Source of the DNA: CALBPI01 sp039033995
GTDB lineage: Bacteria > Pseudomonadota > Gammaproteobacteria > Steroidobacterales > Woeseiaceae
Assembly: GCA_039033995.1 (NCBI GenBank)
Contig: JBCCBP010000016.1
Span: 5,472-69,471 of the forward strand
Direction of reading: 5' to 3'
Length of the DNA: 64,000 nt
The stretch's first letter is position 1. Every line of letters starts with the position of its first letter. This document shows positions 8,685 through 16,549 of this stretch, piece after piece. Below the pieces are notes generated by a model. That model made no database searches and was not told the DNA's origin. It was given only the letters and a program-made list of their open reading frames with translations. The translations under genes were made by a program, and so were the position numbers.

Positions 8685-10472
8685 ATGAGTCAGTTCGCCG
8701 TTCGCCTCGCTGTACTCATTGGCCTGGTACTGGCGATCACCAGTCGTGGCGCCAGTGCAGACAAGCGCATCGCGATCACATTCGACGATGCACCGCGCGG
8801 CGCCGGTGCATTGATGCCCGCCGAGCAACGCACGCGCATGCTGATCGATGCGCTGGCCGCAGCGGACGTCGAAGGTGCGATGTTCTTCTCGACGGGCAAG
8901 AATCTGGACAATCGCGGCAGCGAGGGCGAGGCTCGCCTGCGTCAGTATGTCGAAGCAGGACACACGCTGGCCAACCATTCATACGCGCATGGCTCGGCGG
9001 ATGGTATGCCGGCGGATGCGTTCATCGCGGATGTCGAGCGCGCACACGAACAGCTGCGCGATTTCGACGGTTACCAGCCGTGGTTTCGATTTCCGTTTCT
9101 GAACGAGGGCGGCTCAATCGAACGGCGCGATGCGATCCGCGCGGGGCTGACGCGTCTTGGTCTCGAACAGGGTTATGTGACCGTCGACAACTACGACTGG
9201 TATCTGCAAGCGTTGTTCGATGAAGCCGTGAACAGCAAGCAGCCCGTCAACATCGATGGCTGGCGTGACCTTTACGTGAAAGTATTACTCGAAGCGGTCG
9301 CGTTTTACGATCAGATCGCGATCGATACACTGGGGCGATCCCCTGCCCATACCCTGCTGTTGCACGAAAATGACCTGGCTGCCTTGTTTATCGATGATTT
9401 GTGCGCTGCGTTGCGCGAGCGCGGTTGGGAAATCATCCCGGCAACGGAAGCCTATCAGGACCCACTCAGCGGTGACCTGCCAGATACGTTGTTCCTCGGC
9501 CAGGGTCGCGTCGCAGCGCTGGCGCGCGCGGCCGGCACATCACCCCGTCAGTTAGTTCACCCTTGGGAAAGCCAGTCCGCCTTGCGTGCGCTGGCGGTCG
9601 ATGCCGGTCTGGCGGCACTCGCAACAGGAGCCTACCTCGATCAACCAACCCCGGGTATCACCCCCGAAAAATTCGCGCCGGGTGTTCTGTCGCTGCCTGG
9701 TCGTTATGAGTATGGTCTAAACGCCTCGGCCGACGGTCGTGAGCTATTTTTTGCAGTGGCCAATGAAGACCATCGTGGCGAAATCCACCAAATGCGCTGG
9801 GAAGACGGTGCCTGGTCTAACGCTGAGCCGATCCTGGTACACCCGACCTATAGCTTCGCCGACCCGTATCTATCGCGGGACGGCACGCGGTTGTATTTCA
9901 TTTCATCGCGCCCGAAACCGGGGACCGACTTCGTTGGGCAATACGATATCTGGTATGCCACGCGTCTGCGTGATGGTTGGTCGGAGCCTCGGCAGATTGA
10001 AGGCACCGTGAACACCGACAACAACGAGTATTACGTATCGTTCACCGATGACGGCACGCTGGCGTTTGCCTCCAATATCCTGTCCGAGAGCGATAGTGAC
10101 TATGACATCTTCCTTGCCGAGCTGGAGAATGGCGCCTACACACAACCCCGCAAGCTGACCGGTCGTGCCAATACCAAAGCTTACGAAGCTGACCCGTTCA
10201 TCGCTTACGACAGTAGCTACGTGCTCTACAGTACAACGCGACGTTATGGTGCCGGCATGCGAGACATCTTCATCAGTTTTCGCGAACCCGATGGCAGTTG
10301 GTCCCGTGGCTTCATGCTCGGCAACGGCATCAATACCGATAAGCTGGAATTTTGCCCGTCGGTGACACGGGATGGTCGCTTCCTGTTTTACACGAGTAAC
10401 GAGGATATCTATTGGGTTGATGCCGCCGTTATCGAACTCGCCCGTGAGCGCTGGCGAGCCGGGGATGACTGA
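8685..10472 (+). CDS. Secreted polysaccharide deacetylase fused to PD40 beta-propeller repeats
   Basis: About 595 residues with an N-terminal signal peptide that ends near GASA (residue 25). The NodB-type deacetylase domain has the TFDDAP metal/catalytic motif (Asp34, Asp35), the HSYAH metal site (His98, His102) and a RFPF segment. A linker (about 270-320) leads to repeated SADGRELFF, SRDGTRLYF and TRDGRFLFY blocks typical of PD40/TolB-like propellers. It probably de-N-acetylates an extracytoplasmic glycan, with the propeller binding polymer or partner. A GTG sits one codon upstream; I prefer the ATG. The downstream reductase starts inside its stop region, so the two are co-translated. Confidence 0.85.
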   Translation: MSQFAVRLAVLIGLVLAITSRGASADKRIAITFDDAPRGAGALMPAEQRTRMLIDALAAADVEGAMFFSTGKNLDNRGSEGEARLRQYVEAGHTLANHSYAHGSADGMPADAFIADVERAHEQLRDFDGYQPWFRFPFLNEGGSIERRDAIRAGLTRLGLEQGYVTVDNYDWYLQALFDEAVNSKQPVNIDGWRDLYVKVLLEAVAFYDQIAIDTLGRSPAHTLLLHENDLAALFIDDLCAALRERGWEIIPATEAYQDPLSGDLPDTLFLGQGRVAALARAAGTSPRQLVHPWESQSALRALAVDAGLAALATGAYLDQPTPGITPEKFAPGVLSLPGRYEYGLNASADGRELFFAVANEDHRGEIHQMRWEDGAWSNAEPILVHPTYSFADPYLSRDGTRLYFISSRPKPGTDFVGQYDIWYATRLRDGWSEPRQIEGTVNTDNNEYYVSFTDDGTLAFASNILSESDSDYDIFLAELENGAYTQPRKLTGRANTKAYEADPFIAYDSSYVLYSTTRRYGAGMRDIFISFREPDGSWSRGFMLGNGINTDKLEFCPSVTRDGRFLFYTSNEDIYWVDAAVIELARERWRAGDD

Positions 10473-11430
10473 CGCACCGCAGCGCGTCTTGCTCGCGGGT
10501 GCGAGCGGCTACATCGGCCGCCGCGTCGCCGAGACTCTCGTTGCTCGCGGCTGTCAGGTGATTGCGCTGACACGCTCCGAGCCAACAGCCAGTAAAATGC
10601 AAACTGACTCGATCGTGGCCGATGTCACCGATGCGGATAGCTTGAGCGATGCACTGCGCAACACACGAGCGCACAGCGTTATTTCGTGTCTGGCGTCACG
10701 CACCGGTGTCAGCGAAGACAGCTGGCTCGTGGACCATCAAGCCAATCGAAATCTACTGGCCACCTGTCGCGATCTCGGTGCTGAGCATTTCGTTTTGCTG
10801 TCGGCGATTTGCGTGCAAAAACCACAGCTCGCGTTTCAACACGCCAAGCTCGCGTTCGAAAATGAACTGAAGAACAGCGGCATTGGCTACAGCATTGTTC
10901 GCCCCACGGCGTTCTTCAAATCGTTGTCCGGGCAGGTTCAACGGGTTCTCAACAACAAGCCTTTCCTCGTATTCGGCGACGGCATGCTGACTGCGTGCAA
11001 GCCGATCAGCGCGGAGGATATGGCGGCGTACCTGTGCGACTGTCTGGTCGATACAGACAAACGCAATCGCGTTTTGCCGATCGGCGGTCCTGGCCCGGCA
11101 CTAACCGCGCGTGAGCAGGGTCAGCTACTATTTGACGCAGTGGGCAAACCAGCGCGGTTCCGCTCGGTATCGCCACGTCTTTTCAAAATACTGGGATGGA
11201 TGCTGGCGCTGCCTGCCTGGGTGTCGCGCGCCGCAGCGACACGCCGAGAGTTACTGCGTATCGGACACTACTATGCGACCGAGTCGATGCTTGTCTGGGA
11301 CCCTGTCGGCGACCACTACGACGCCGATGCAACGCCTGAGTATGGGCGCGATACGCTGGCGGCGCACTATCAGCGTCTCGTCACCGAAGGTGACAACGAT
11401 ACGGAACTCGGCGAGCACAAACTGTTCTGA
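10465..11430 (+). CDS. NAD(P)H-binding reductase resembling divinyl chlorophyllide a 8-vinyl-reductase (BciA/DVR)
   Basis: About 321 residues from the ATG that overlaps the deacetylase stop; the longer frame upstream only reads through that gene. An atypical SDR with an N-terminal Rossmann motif (LAGASGYIGRRVAE). Its similarity to DVR/BciA is long: YSIVRPTAFFKSLSGQV, FGDGMLTACKPIS, LPIGGPGPALTAREQG, YYATESMLVWDP and a C-terminal ELGEHKLF. In phototrophs this enzyme reduces the 8-vinyl group of divinyl chlorophyllide. No other tetrapyrrole gene is visible here, so the substrate may differ. Neighbours are a glycan deacetylase and an amino-acid racemase. Confidence 0.82.
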   Translation: MTDAPQRVLLAGASGYIGRRVAETLVARGCQVIALTRSEPTASKMQTDSIVADVTDADSLSDALRNTRAHSVISCLASRTGVSEDSWLVDHQANRNLLATCRDLGAEHFVLLSAICVQKPQLAFQHAKLAFENELKNSGIGYSIVRPTAFFKSLSGQVQRVLNNKPFLVFGDGMLTACKPISAEDMAAYLCDCLVDTDKRNRVLPIGGPGPALTAREQGQLLFDAVGKPARFRSVSPRLFKILGWMLALPAWVSRAAATRRELLRIGHYYATESMLVWDPVGDHYDADATPEYGRDTLAAHYQRLVTEGDNDTELGEHKLF

Positions 11431-11491
11431 TAGTGCAGGGACTGCGGTGACGCCGTAGACTGGGCAGCTGGTTGGCACAGGACAAAAATGC

Positions 11492-12199
11492 ATGAGATCG
11501 ACGCGCACCATTGGCTTGCTGGGAGGCATGAGCTGGGAGAGCACGATCGGCTACTACCAGCGCATCAACGAAGGCATCAAACGCGAGCTGGGCGGTCTGC
11601 ATTCGGCCAAACTGCTGTTGCACAGTGTCGATTTCGCACCGATTGAAGCGATGCAGGCGAGCGGTGACTGGGCCGCAATGGGCGAGATGCTCGCCGAAGC
11701 CGCCGTCGGTCTTCAGCAGGCAGGCGCTCAATGTCTGTTGATTGCGACCAACACAATGCATAAGGTCGCGCCCGCTGTAGAACAGGCGTTGGCGATTCCA
11801 TTGATTCATATCGCCGATGCGACGGGTCAATACCTGGTCGATACCGGTCACCGCACGGTCGGTTTGCTCGGTACTGCGTTTACAATGGAGCAAGATTTCT
11901 ATCGCCAGCGTCTCGCTGAACGTTTCGATCTGAAAGTGCTGATACCGGAACCCTCAGACCGCGCCGTCGTTCACGACGTGATTTATCGTGAGTTATGTCT
12001 GGGTCACGTTAAGCCGGACTCGCGCGCACACTATGTTCGGATCATCGAACAGCTACAGCAAGCGGGGGCAGAGTCTGTGATTCTTGGCTGTACGGAAATC
12101 GGACTGCTGGTTTGCGAACGTGACACCACAGTGCCGTTGGTCGACACAACCGCAATACATGCCGACGCGGCTGTCGCTTTCGCATTGGAGAATTCATGA
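11492..12199 (+). CDS. Aspartate/glutamate racemase family protein
   Basis: A 235-residue cytoplasmic enzyme of the Asp/Glu racemase superfamily (GLLGGMSWEST at the N-terminus). The second catalytic cysteine is present (LGCTE, Cys200). The first is replaced by threonine in IATNTMH (Thr86). That Thr/Cys pair is known from the L-aspartate/glutamate-specific racemase YgeA of E. coli, so this is more likely an L-selective racemase than a MurI. It ends in an ATGA overlap with the hydrolase gene, which indicates a two-gene unit. Confidence 0.87.
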   Translation: MRSTRTIGLLGGMSWESTIGYYQRINEGIKRELGGLHSAKLLLHSVDFAPIEAMQASGDWAAMGEMLAEAAVGLQQAGAQCLLIATNTMHKVAPAVEQALAIPLIHIADATGQYLVDTGHRTVGLLGTAFTMEQDFYRQRLAERFDLKVLIPEPSDRAVVHDVIYRELCLGHVKPDSRAHYVRIIEQLQQAGAESVILGCTEIGLLVCERDTTVPLVDTTAIHADAAVAFALENS

Positions 12200-12750
12200 A
12201 TACCCAACCGTGCTTGTTGCTAGTCGACGTCCAGAGCGCGTTCGACGACGGCGATTACTGGGGCCCACGTAACAACCCCGATGCCGAGCAACAGATCGCG
12301 GTGTTGCTAGCCTTTGCGCGTGAGCAGCAATGGCCTGTCGTCCACGTGCGCCATGCATCGCTGACGCCCGGCTCGCCGCTACAACAAGCGTTGCCTGGCT
12401 TCGCGTTCAAACCCGAGGCCGCGCCCATCGCGGGTGAGCCTGTGTACACCAAGCACGTTAATAGCGGTTTCATCGGCACGACGCTAGAACAGGATCTGCG
12501 TCGTGACGGCATTGAGCAGCTCGTCGTCGCAGGCCTGACAACAGACCATTGTGTTTCCACCACGGTGCGCATGGCCGCGAATCTCGGCTTTGATGTCCGC
12601 CTGGTCGCTGATGCCTGTGCCACGCATGACCGCACAGACCTGCAAGGACAAGCCTGCCCGGCAGCGGTGGTACATCGGCTGCATCTGGCAAGCCTGAATG
12701 GCGAGTTTTGTGAGGTCATTAACACCGAAGCCGTCGTGAACAGTCGTTAA
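12196..12750 (+). CDS. Isochorismatase-family cysteine hydrolase
   Basis: A 184-residue enzyme with the family triad in place: Asp11 (LLVDVQSAF), Lys86 (YTKHVNSGF) and Cys119 (TTDHCVSTT). Members hydrolyse amides or ureas such as nicotinamide, N-carbamoyl compounds or pyrazinamide; the substrate is not readable from sequence. It overlaps the racemase gene by four bases, so a link to amino-acid amide or N-carbamoyl amino-acid turnover is a reasonable inference. No export signal. Confidence 0.88.
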   Translation: MNTQPCLLLVDVQSAFDDGDYWGPRNNPDAEQQIAVLLAFAREQQWPVVHVRHASLTPGSPLQQALPGFAFKPEAAPIAGEPVYTKHVNSGFIGTTLEQDLRRDGIEQLVVAGLTTDHCVSTTVRMAANLGFDVRLVADACATHDRTDLQGQACPAAVVHRLHLASLNGEFCEVINTEAVVNSR

Positions 12751-12783
12751 CAATTCGTCAACCTCAATTCGTCGTCATCAGGC

Positions 12784-12789
12784 TATACT
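12784..12789 (+). promoter_or_regulatory. Candidate extended -10 box of the yhcB-like gene
   Basis: TATACT lies 38 bases before the GTG start at 12828, with an AAGGAG ribosome site between them. The hexamer is identical to those before 530 and 7595. No good -35 is visible. Confidence 0.4.
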
Positions 12790-12827
12790 GACTTTACGTC
12801 GAATCGTACATCGCAAGGAGCGTCACC

Positions 12828-13475
12828 GTGTATTCTTCACTCGTTGTTATTCTGGTCGGTATCGGTTGCCTGATCGTCGGCGCACTGCTCGGGTTCTTTC
12901 TTGGCAAGCAGCGCGAGTCGCTTGAGTCAGCGAAAGCGGAAGAAGTGAAGGAGCAATTCGAGCAATACAAAACCGACGTGAACAATCATTTCAACGATAC
13001 CGCCAAGCACTTTGCAGCGATCGGACAGGAGTACCGAGCGCTCTACAATCACATGGCAAATGGTGCAGAGTCACTACTCGGTCCGGAGTCAGAGGTTCGC
13101 CGCGCCGGATTTCCTTTTCTGCCCGCCGCCAGTGATATCGCTGGCAGCGCGATGGACGCGACCGATAGCGATCCCGACACAGCGTCGGATGAGACCAACG
13201 ACGCCGCGACAGCACAGCCAACCAGCATCGATGACACACCCGCCGCGAACGATCCGACCAATGCCGGTGACGACGTCGAAACGTCCGGGGCGGCGGCCGC
13301 TGACGAAACCCTGGATGACGCAGCGACAGAAGTCGACACTGACGCGACCACGGAGGCCGCGGCGGCAGAGGACTCGACAACGGAAGATGGTGAAACCGAG
13401 ACGGTCGCCGGCGAAGACCCGACGCAAACCGACACCGATCAGGATGACCAATCCGACGAGCATCGTCGCGACTAA
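12828..13475 (+). CDS. YhcB/ZapG (DUF1043) family envelope/division protein with long acidic tail
   Basis: Starts at GTG after an AAGGAG ribosome site. Residues 4-26 are a single membrane helix ending in GFFLGKQ. A coiled-coil follows (QRESLESAK to about residue 60) with the YhcB-like FNDTAKHF, QEYRALYNHMANGAESLLG segment. The family links cell division with envelope synthesis in gammaproteobacteria. The protein is 215 residues, against about 130 for typical YhcB. The extra, from about residue 100 to the end, is a low-complexity Asp/Thr/Ala/Glu stretch that must be disordered and strongly acidic. Confidence 0.85.
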   Translation: MYSSLVVILVGIGCLIVGALLGFFLGKQRESLESAKAEEVKEQFEQYKTDVNNHFNDTAKHFAAIGQEYRALYNHMANGAESLLGPESEVRRAGFPFLPAASDIAGSAMDATDSDPDTASDETNDAATAQPTSIDDTPAANDPTNAGDDVETSGAAAADETLDDAATEVDTDATTEAAAAEDSTTEDGETETVAGEDPTQTDTDQDDQSDEHRRD

Positions 13476-13498
13476 CTGCAGCATTAGCAGCCATTGCG

Positions 13499-13900
13499 AT
13501 GAACCTGCGCACGGTGGAAACCCATGTCGCGAAACTCACCCTGGTTTGGGTCGCGTTATACCTGCCGCTTGAAACTTGGGCATCACTGCCCGACCTGGCG
13601 AGCCCGTATTACATCGTGGATCTTGTCGGTATCGCGCTGATGACGTGGGGTGCGCTGTTATCGCTGGCGCAAAGACCTAGACCCGCTCCCGCGCTACTCT
13701 GCGCAGGCTTTGCGTGGTGCGCCGCGAACGGCTGGCGCGCGACCGCCGACCGTTGGACTCGTATGACCGACTACCCCTCCGACGCAATGGCATCTATCGA
13801 GCTGTGGGTGGTTGCTGGTTCGACGCTTGCGGCCGGTGTAGTGTTGCTGCTGCTGATCGGGTTGTGCACCCAATCCACAGCACAGACTCATGACGGCTAA
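13499..13900 (+). CDS. Small integral membrane protein of unknown function
   Basis: 133 residues with about three to four hydrophobic helices (around 10-28, 36-56, 62-76 and 100-122). I do not recognise a family. It starts 23 bases after the yhcB-like gene and its 3' end overlaps the GFA gene by 11 bases, so the three probably form a transcription unit. It could be an accessory membrane protein of that unit; nothing more can be supported. Confidence 0.6.
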   Translation: MNLRTVETHVAKLTLVWVALYLPLETWASLPDLASPYYIVDLVGIALMTWGALLSLAQRPRPAPALLCAGFAWCAANGWRATADRWTRMTDYPSDAMASIELWVVAGSTLAAGVVLLLLIGLCTQSTAQTHDG

Positions 13901-14363
13901 CCTCGATACGAAATTCGGCTGCGCATGTGACGAGGTCGCTTTTTCAGCGACCGATGCACCGCTCTTCCGAGTGCTGTGTCACTGCACGATCTGTCAGCGC
14001 TTCAACCGCGAAGACTTCGCCGACATTCTGGTCTATCGTGCTGGTGATGTGCGCTCACCGCCCAACAGCGTCATCGCGTTCAAGCACTACAAGCGTTGGT
14101 TCGGCGTTGCACGCGGTCGCTGTCACCAGTGTGAAGCACCCACTATCGAACGCTTTTCAGCACCGCTGTTTCCGCCGTTGATCATGGTACCCACGGTGCG
14201 CGCAGTGAATCTGTCCGCACCCGCACCGATCGGCCATCTGTTTTACGAACACTGCAAACAGGAAGCTGCAGATGACCTGCCCAAATACACCGGCTTTTTC
14301 GGCAGTCAGCTCGCGTTTATGCGCGCACTGCGCCAACAGCTGCGAGAGCGCCGACCATCGTAG
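13890..14363 (+). CDS. GFA/CENP-V domain protein
   Basis: A 157-residue protein with the GFA-fold zinc pattern: FGCACDEVAF, then CHCTICQRF, then CHQCEAP. The family was named after glutathione-dependent formaldehyde-activating enzyme, but most members have no proven reaction. The first cysteine pair is CxC, as usual. It overlaps the preceding membrane protein gene. It is convergent with the DUF4399 gene, with only three bases between stops. Confidence 0.82.
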   Translation: MTANLDTKFGCACDEVAFSATDAPLFRVLCHCTICQRFNREDFADILVYRAGDVRSPPNSVIAFKHYKRWFGVARGRCHQCEAPTIERFSAPLFPPLIMVPTVRAVNLSAPAPIGHLFYEHCKQEAADDLPKYTGFFGSQLAFMRALRQQLRERRPS

Positions 14364-14366
14364 CCG

Positions 14367-14867
14367 CTACTCGGTAACCGTGATCGTGATCACGCCAGAG
14401 TAGACCGGCGGTTGATGCGGTATGTGCAAGTGATCACCAAGCAGTAGTTGCAAGGTATGTTTGCCGGGCGCGAGCTCCAATACAGTTTCTGTCTGACCAC
14501 CGCCGAAATGTACATGCTGATCGTCTTTCGGAATGGGTAGGCCAAAGTCCGGTAGTCCGGTGTCGATGAGCAGATGATGATGCCCACTGCCCGGCTGGTC
14601 ATCACCGGCCGGCACCACCGTCAGATTTTCCACACCAAACCGCACCGTTAGGGGCGAGGTTACGACGGCACCATCGGCGAGTTCGGAGAAGAATACCCGC
14701 GCACCATCAGGCGCGTCTGTGCGCGGCAGCTGCGGTTTCGCCATCGTCGATTCACTGGCGGCTGGCGTGCTCTGTGCCGTTTCACCGTTAGGTTCGTTTC
14801 GATCGCCACAACCGGCAGCCAGTGCTGCGGTCGCCGTTAATGCGAAAGCTCGAATCAAAGTTGTCAT
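14367..14867 (-). CDS. DUF4399-domain lipoprotein
   Basis: About 166 residues from an ATG preceded by a GAGG ribosome site; a longer frame upstream lacks such support. A lipoprotein signal (ALTATAALAAGCGD) puts it on the envelope. After a short linker comes the DUF4399 domain with FFSELADGAVVTSPLTVRFGV, a GSGHHHLLID histidine cluster and a HLHIPHQPPVYS end. The histidines suggest metal or anion binding, but the function is unknown. Confidence 0.85.
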   Translation of the reverse strand: MTTLIRAFALTATAALAAGCGDRNEPNGETAQSTPAASESTMAKPQLPRTDAPDGARVFFSELADGAVVTSPLTVRFGVENLTVVPAGDDQPGSGHHHLLIDTGLPDFGLPIPKDDQHVHFGGGQTETVLELAPGKHTLQLLLGDHLHIPHQPPVYSGVITITVTE

Positions 14868-14925
14868 AGCGCAATTCCTCAGTGTGTGTACAGCGTTACG
14901 ACACGAGCCGCAAGCCGCCAAAACG

Positions 14926-16182
14926 TCATTCCGTTTCTTCGGGTATTTTGGGATCCAACTCGCGAATCACCACCGTCTTGACGCGACGATCGTCGGCGTT
15001 TATGACTTCCAATTGATAGCCCTGCCATTCGATGGACTCGCCCACTTCGGGGATTCGCTCGAGACGCTCGACCATCATGCCACCAATCGTCGTCGCATCG
15101 TCCGTCCGCTCCCAGGCAATGCCAAAGTGTTTCGCGATACGGCGCATATCGACCGTCGCTCGTACGATACGCGCGCCGTCATAGCGTTTTCGGATATCGG
15201 CATCCGGCGCATCTTTTTCATCCTGAATCTCGCCGACGATTTCCTCGAGAACATCTTCCAATGTGACGATGCCGTCGACACCGCCGTACTCGTCGACAAC
15301 CACGGCCATGTGGCGATGTGCCTGCTGGAACGTACGCATCAAGCCCGACACCGAAGTCCGACTCGGTACGATCAACGCATCACGCACCAACGCTGTCCAA
15401 TCGATATCGGCGGTTGGATTATCCTGCATCCAGTACAACAACTCCTTGACCAGTACGATACCCGTGACGTCATCAAGATTTTCCGAGGCGGAGAACGGAA
15501 AGCGACTGTGTGCAGTCTGACGGATGTAGCGTTCGACCTCGGCGCGTGCCATGCCGGTATGCAAATAGCGTACGCCCTGTCTCGGTAACATGACGTCTTC
15601 GGTTCGCAGATCAGCCAGTTGCGTCGCACCGACCACAATGCCCGCAGTTTTCGCGGCGACAGCACCTTCGTTGCGGCCAAGCATCGCGAGCAACCGGATC
15701 TCCTCGCGAGACGTGACCGGTGGTTTTTCAGCAGGCCGCAAAAGACGCGACAAGCGCTCACTGATCGCAACGATAGGCCAAAGCAGCTTGACCAGCCAAT
15801 GAATACCATGTGCGACCGGCGTCGCGAGACTCGGTGCGTAGGTGACACCCAGTGTTTTCGGAATGATCTCGGTGAACAGCAAAACAGCCAGCGTGAACAG
15901 AATAGAGAACACCCACAATGCGTCCGGGTTGAATGCCGTCGAAAAACTGGCTCCCGCAACCGATGCACCGACGGTATGTGCTGCCGTGTTCAGGATCAGG
16001 ATCGCCGCAATCGGGACGTCGAAGTGCTCCTTGAATCCGGCCATTAACGTACCAGCGCGCTTACCCTCCTGCACCATCGTCTCGATTTGCGGCCGGCTCA
16101 CGGACAGCAACACCGACTCGGCGATCGAGCAGAGAAACGAACAAACCAGTACGACCAGTACGGCGACAGTAAAGACCAACAT
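14926..16182 (-). CDS. CNNM/CorC-type hemolysin-family transporter (DUF21, CBS pair, CorC_HlyC domain)
   Basis: 418 residues. The N-terminal DUF21 membrane domain has about four helices (residues 1-150; SIAESVLLSVSRPQIE, ILNTAAHTVGAS). A CBS pair follows (about 180-310, with VDEYGGVDGIVTLEDVLEEIVGEI) and then the C-terminal CorC_HlyC domain. Members are linked to magnesium or other divalent-cation efflux. It is followed, in its own direction, by the DUF4399 gene after 58 bases. Confidence 0.9.
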   Translation of the reverse strand: MLVFTVAVLVVLVCSFLCSIAESVLLSVSRPQIETMVQEGKRAGTLMAGFKEHFDVPIAAILILNTAAHTVGASVAGASFSTAFNPDALWVFSILFTLAVLLFTEIIPKTLGVTYAPSLATPVAHGIHWLVKLLWPIVAISERLSRLLRPAEKPPVTSREEIRLLAMLGRNEGAVAAKTAGIVVGATQLADLRTEDVMLPRQGVRYLHTGMARAEVERYIRQTAHSRFPFSASENLDDVTGIVLVKELLYWMQDNPTADIDWTALVRDALIVPSRTSVSGLMRTFQQAHRHMAVVVDEYGGVDGIVTLEDVLEEIVGEIQDEKDAPDADIRKRYDGARIVRATVDMRRIAKHFGIAWERTDDATTIGGMMVERLERIPEVGESIEWQGYQLEVINADDRRVKTVVIRELDPKIPEETE

Positions 16183-16248
16183 AACGTCTTGGACCTCGTC
16201 TTGACTTTAGGCGACAAGAATATCAGGGCTCCGCCGCCGAATGTTGGC

Positions 16249-16437
16249 TTATCCCCTGGGAGGTGTTGGCGACAGTTCACACGACTGCAGCACCGCTGGA
16301 TCGATCCTATCCGCATAAGCAGATTGCGCGATGTAGTGTGCGCACTCACAAAGTACACGATTGTCGAAATCTCCGGGCCAGCGCCGGCCGGGCTCACTGA
16401 CTATCGACAAACAAAAGTCCTGGGGTATTGGTTTCAT
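16249..16437 (-). CDS. Possible small protein with strong ribosome site
   Basis: A 62-residue frame starting MKPIPQDFC. An AAGGAGGG ribosome site lies six bases before its ATG, which is stronger than most in this window. The peptide has four cysteines (including LCEC) and no membrane helix. I recognise no family. It fills the otherwise empty stretch between the CorC-like gene (start at 16182) and the aminotransferase stop at 16550; I see no other gene there. A chance ORF cannot be excluded. Confidence 0.35.
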   Translation of the reverse strand: MKPIPQDFCLSIVSEPGRRWPGDFDNRVLCECAHYIAQSAYADRIDPAVLQSCELSPTPPRG

Positions 16438-16549
16438 GGTCTTCCCTCCTTGCAGAAACCATGAGGTTAGACAAAGACACCCCACTCCAACCAATCGAAA
16501 CAATCGATGCGCGTCATAGAGGCCGGCAATGAATGGTACATGCAGGCGG

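Noticed and set aside
10372..10464. Upstream extension of the BciA-like gene
   Set aside because: Reads through the end of the deacetylase gene in another frame; the ATG at 10465 starts just before the Rossmann motif.
14719..15588. Plus-strand open frame of 289 codons opposite the CorC-like gene
   Set aside because: No family features, and the opposite strand encodes a complete CBS/CorC_HlyC protein.
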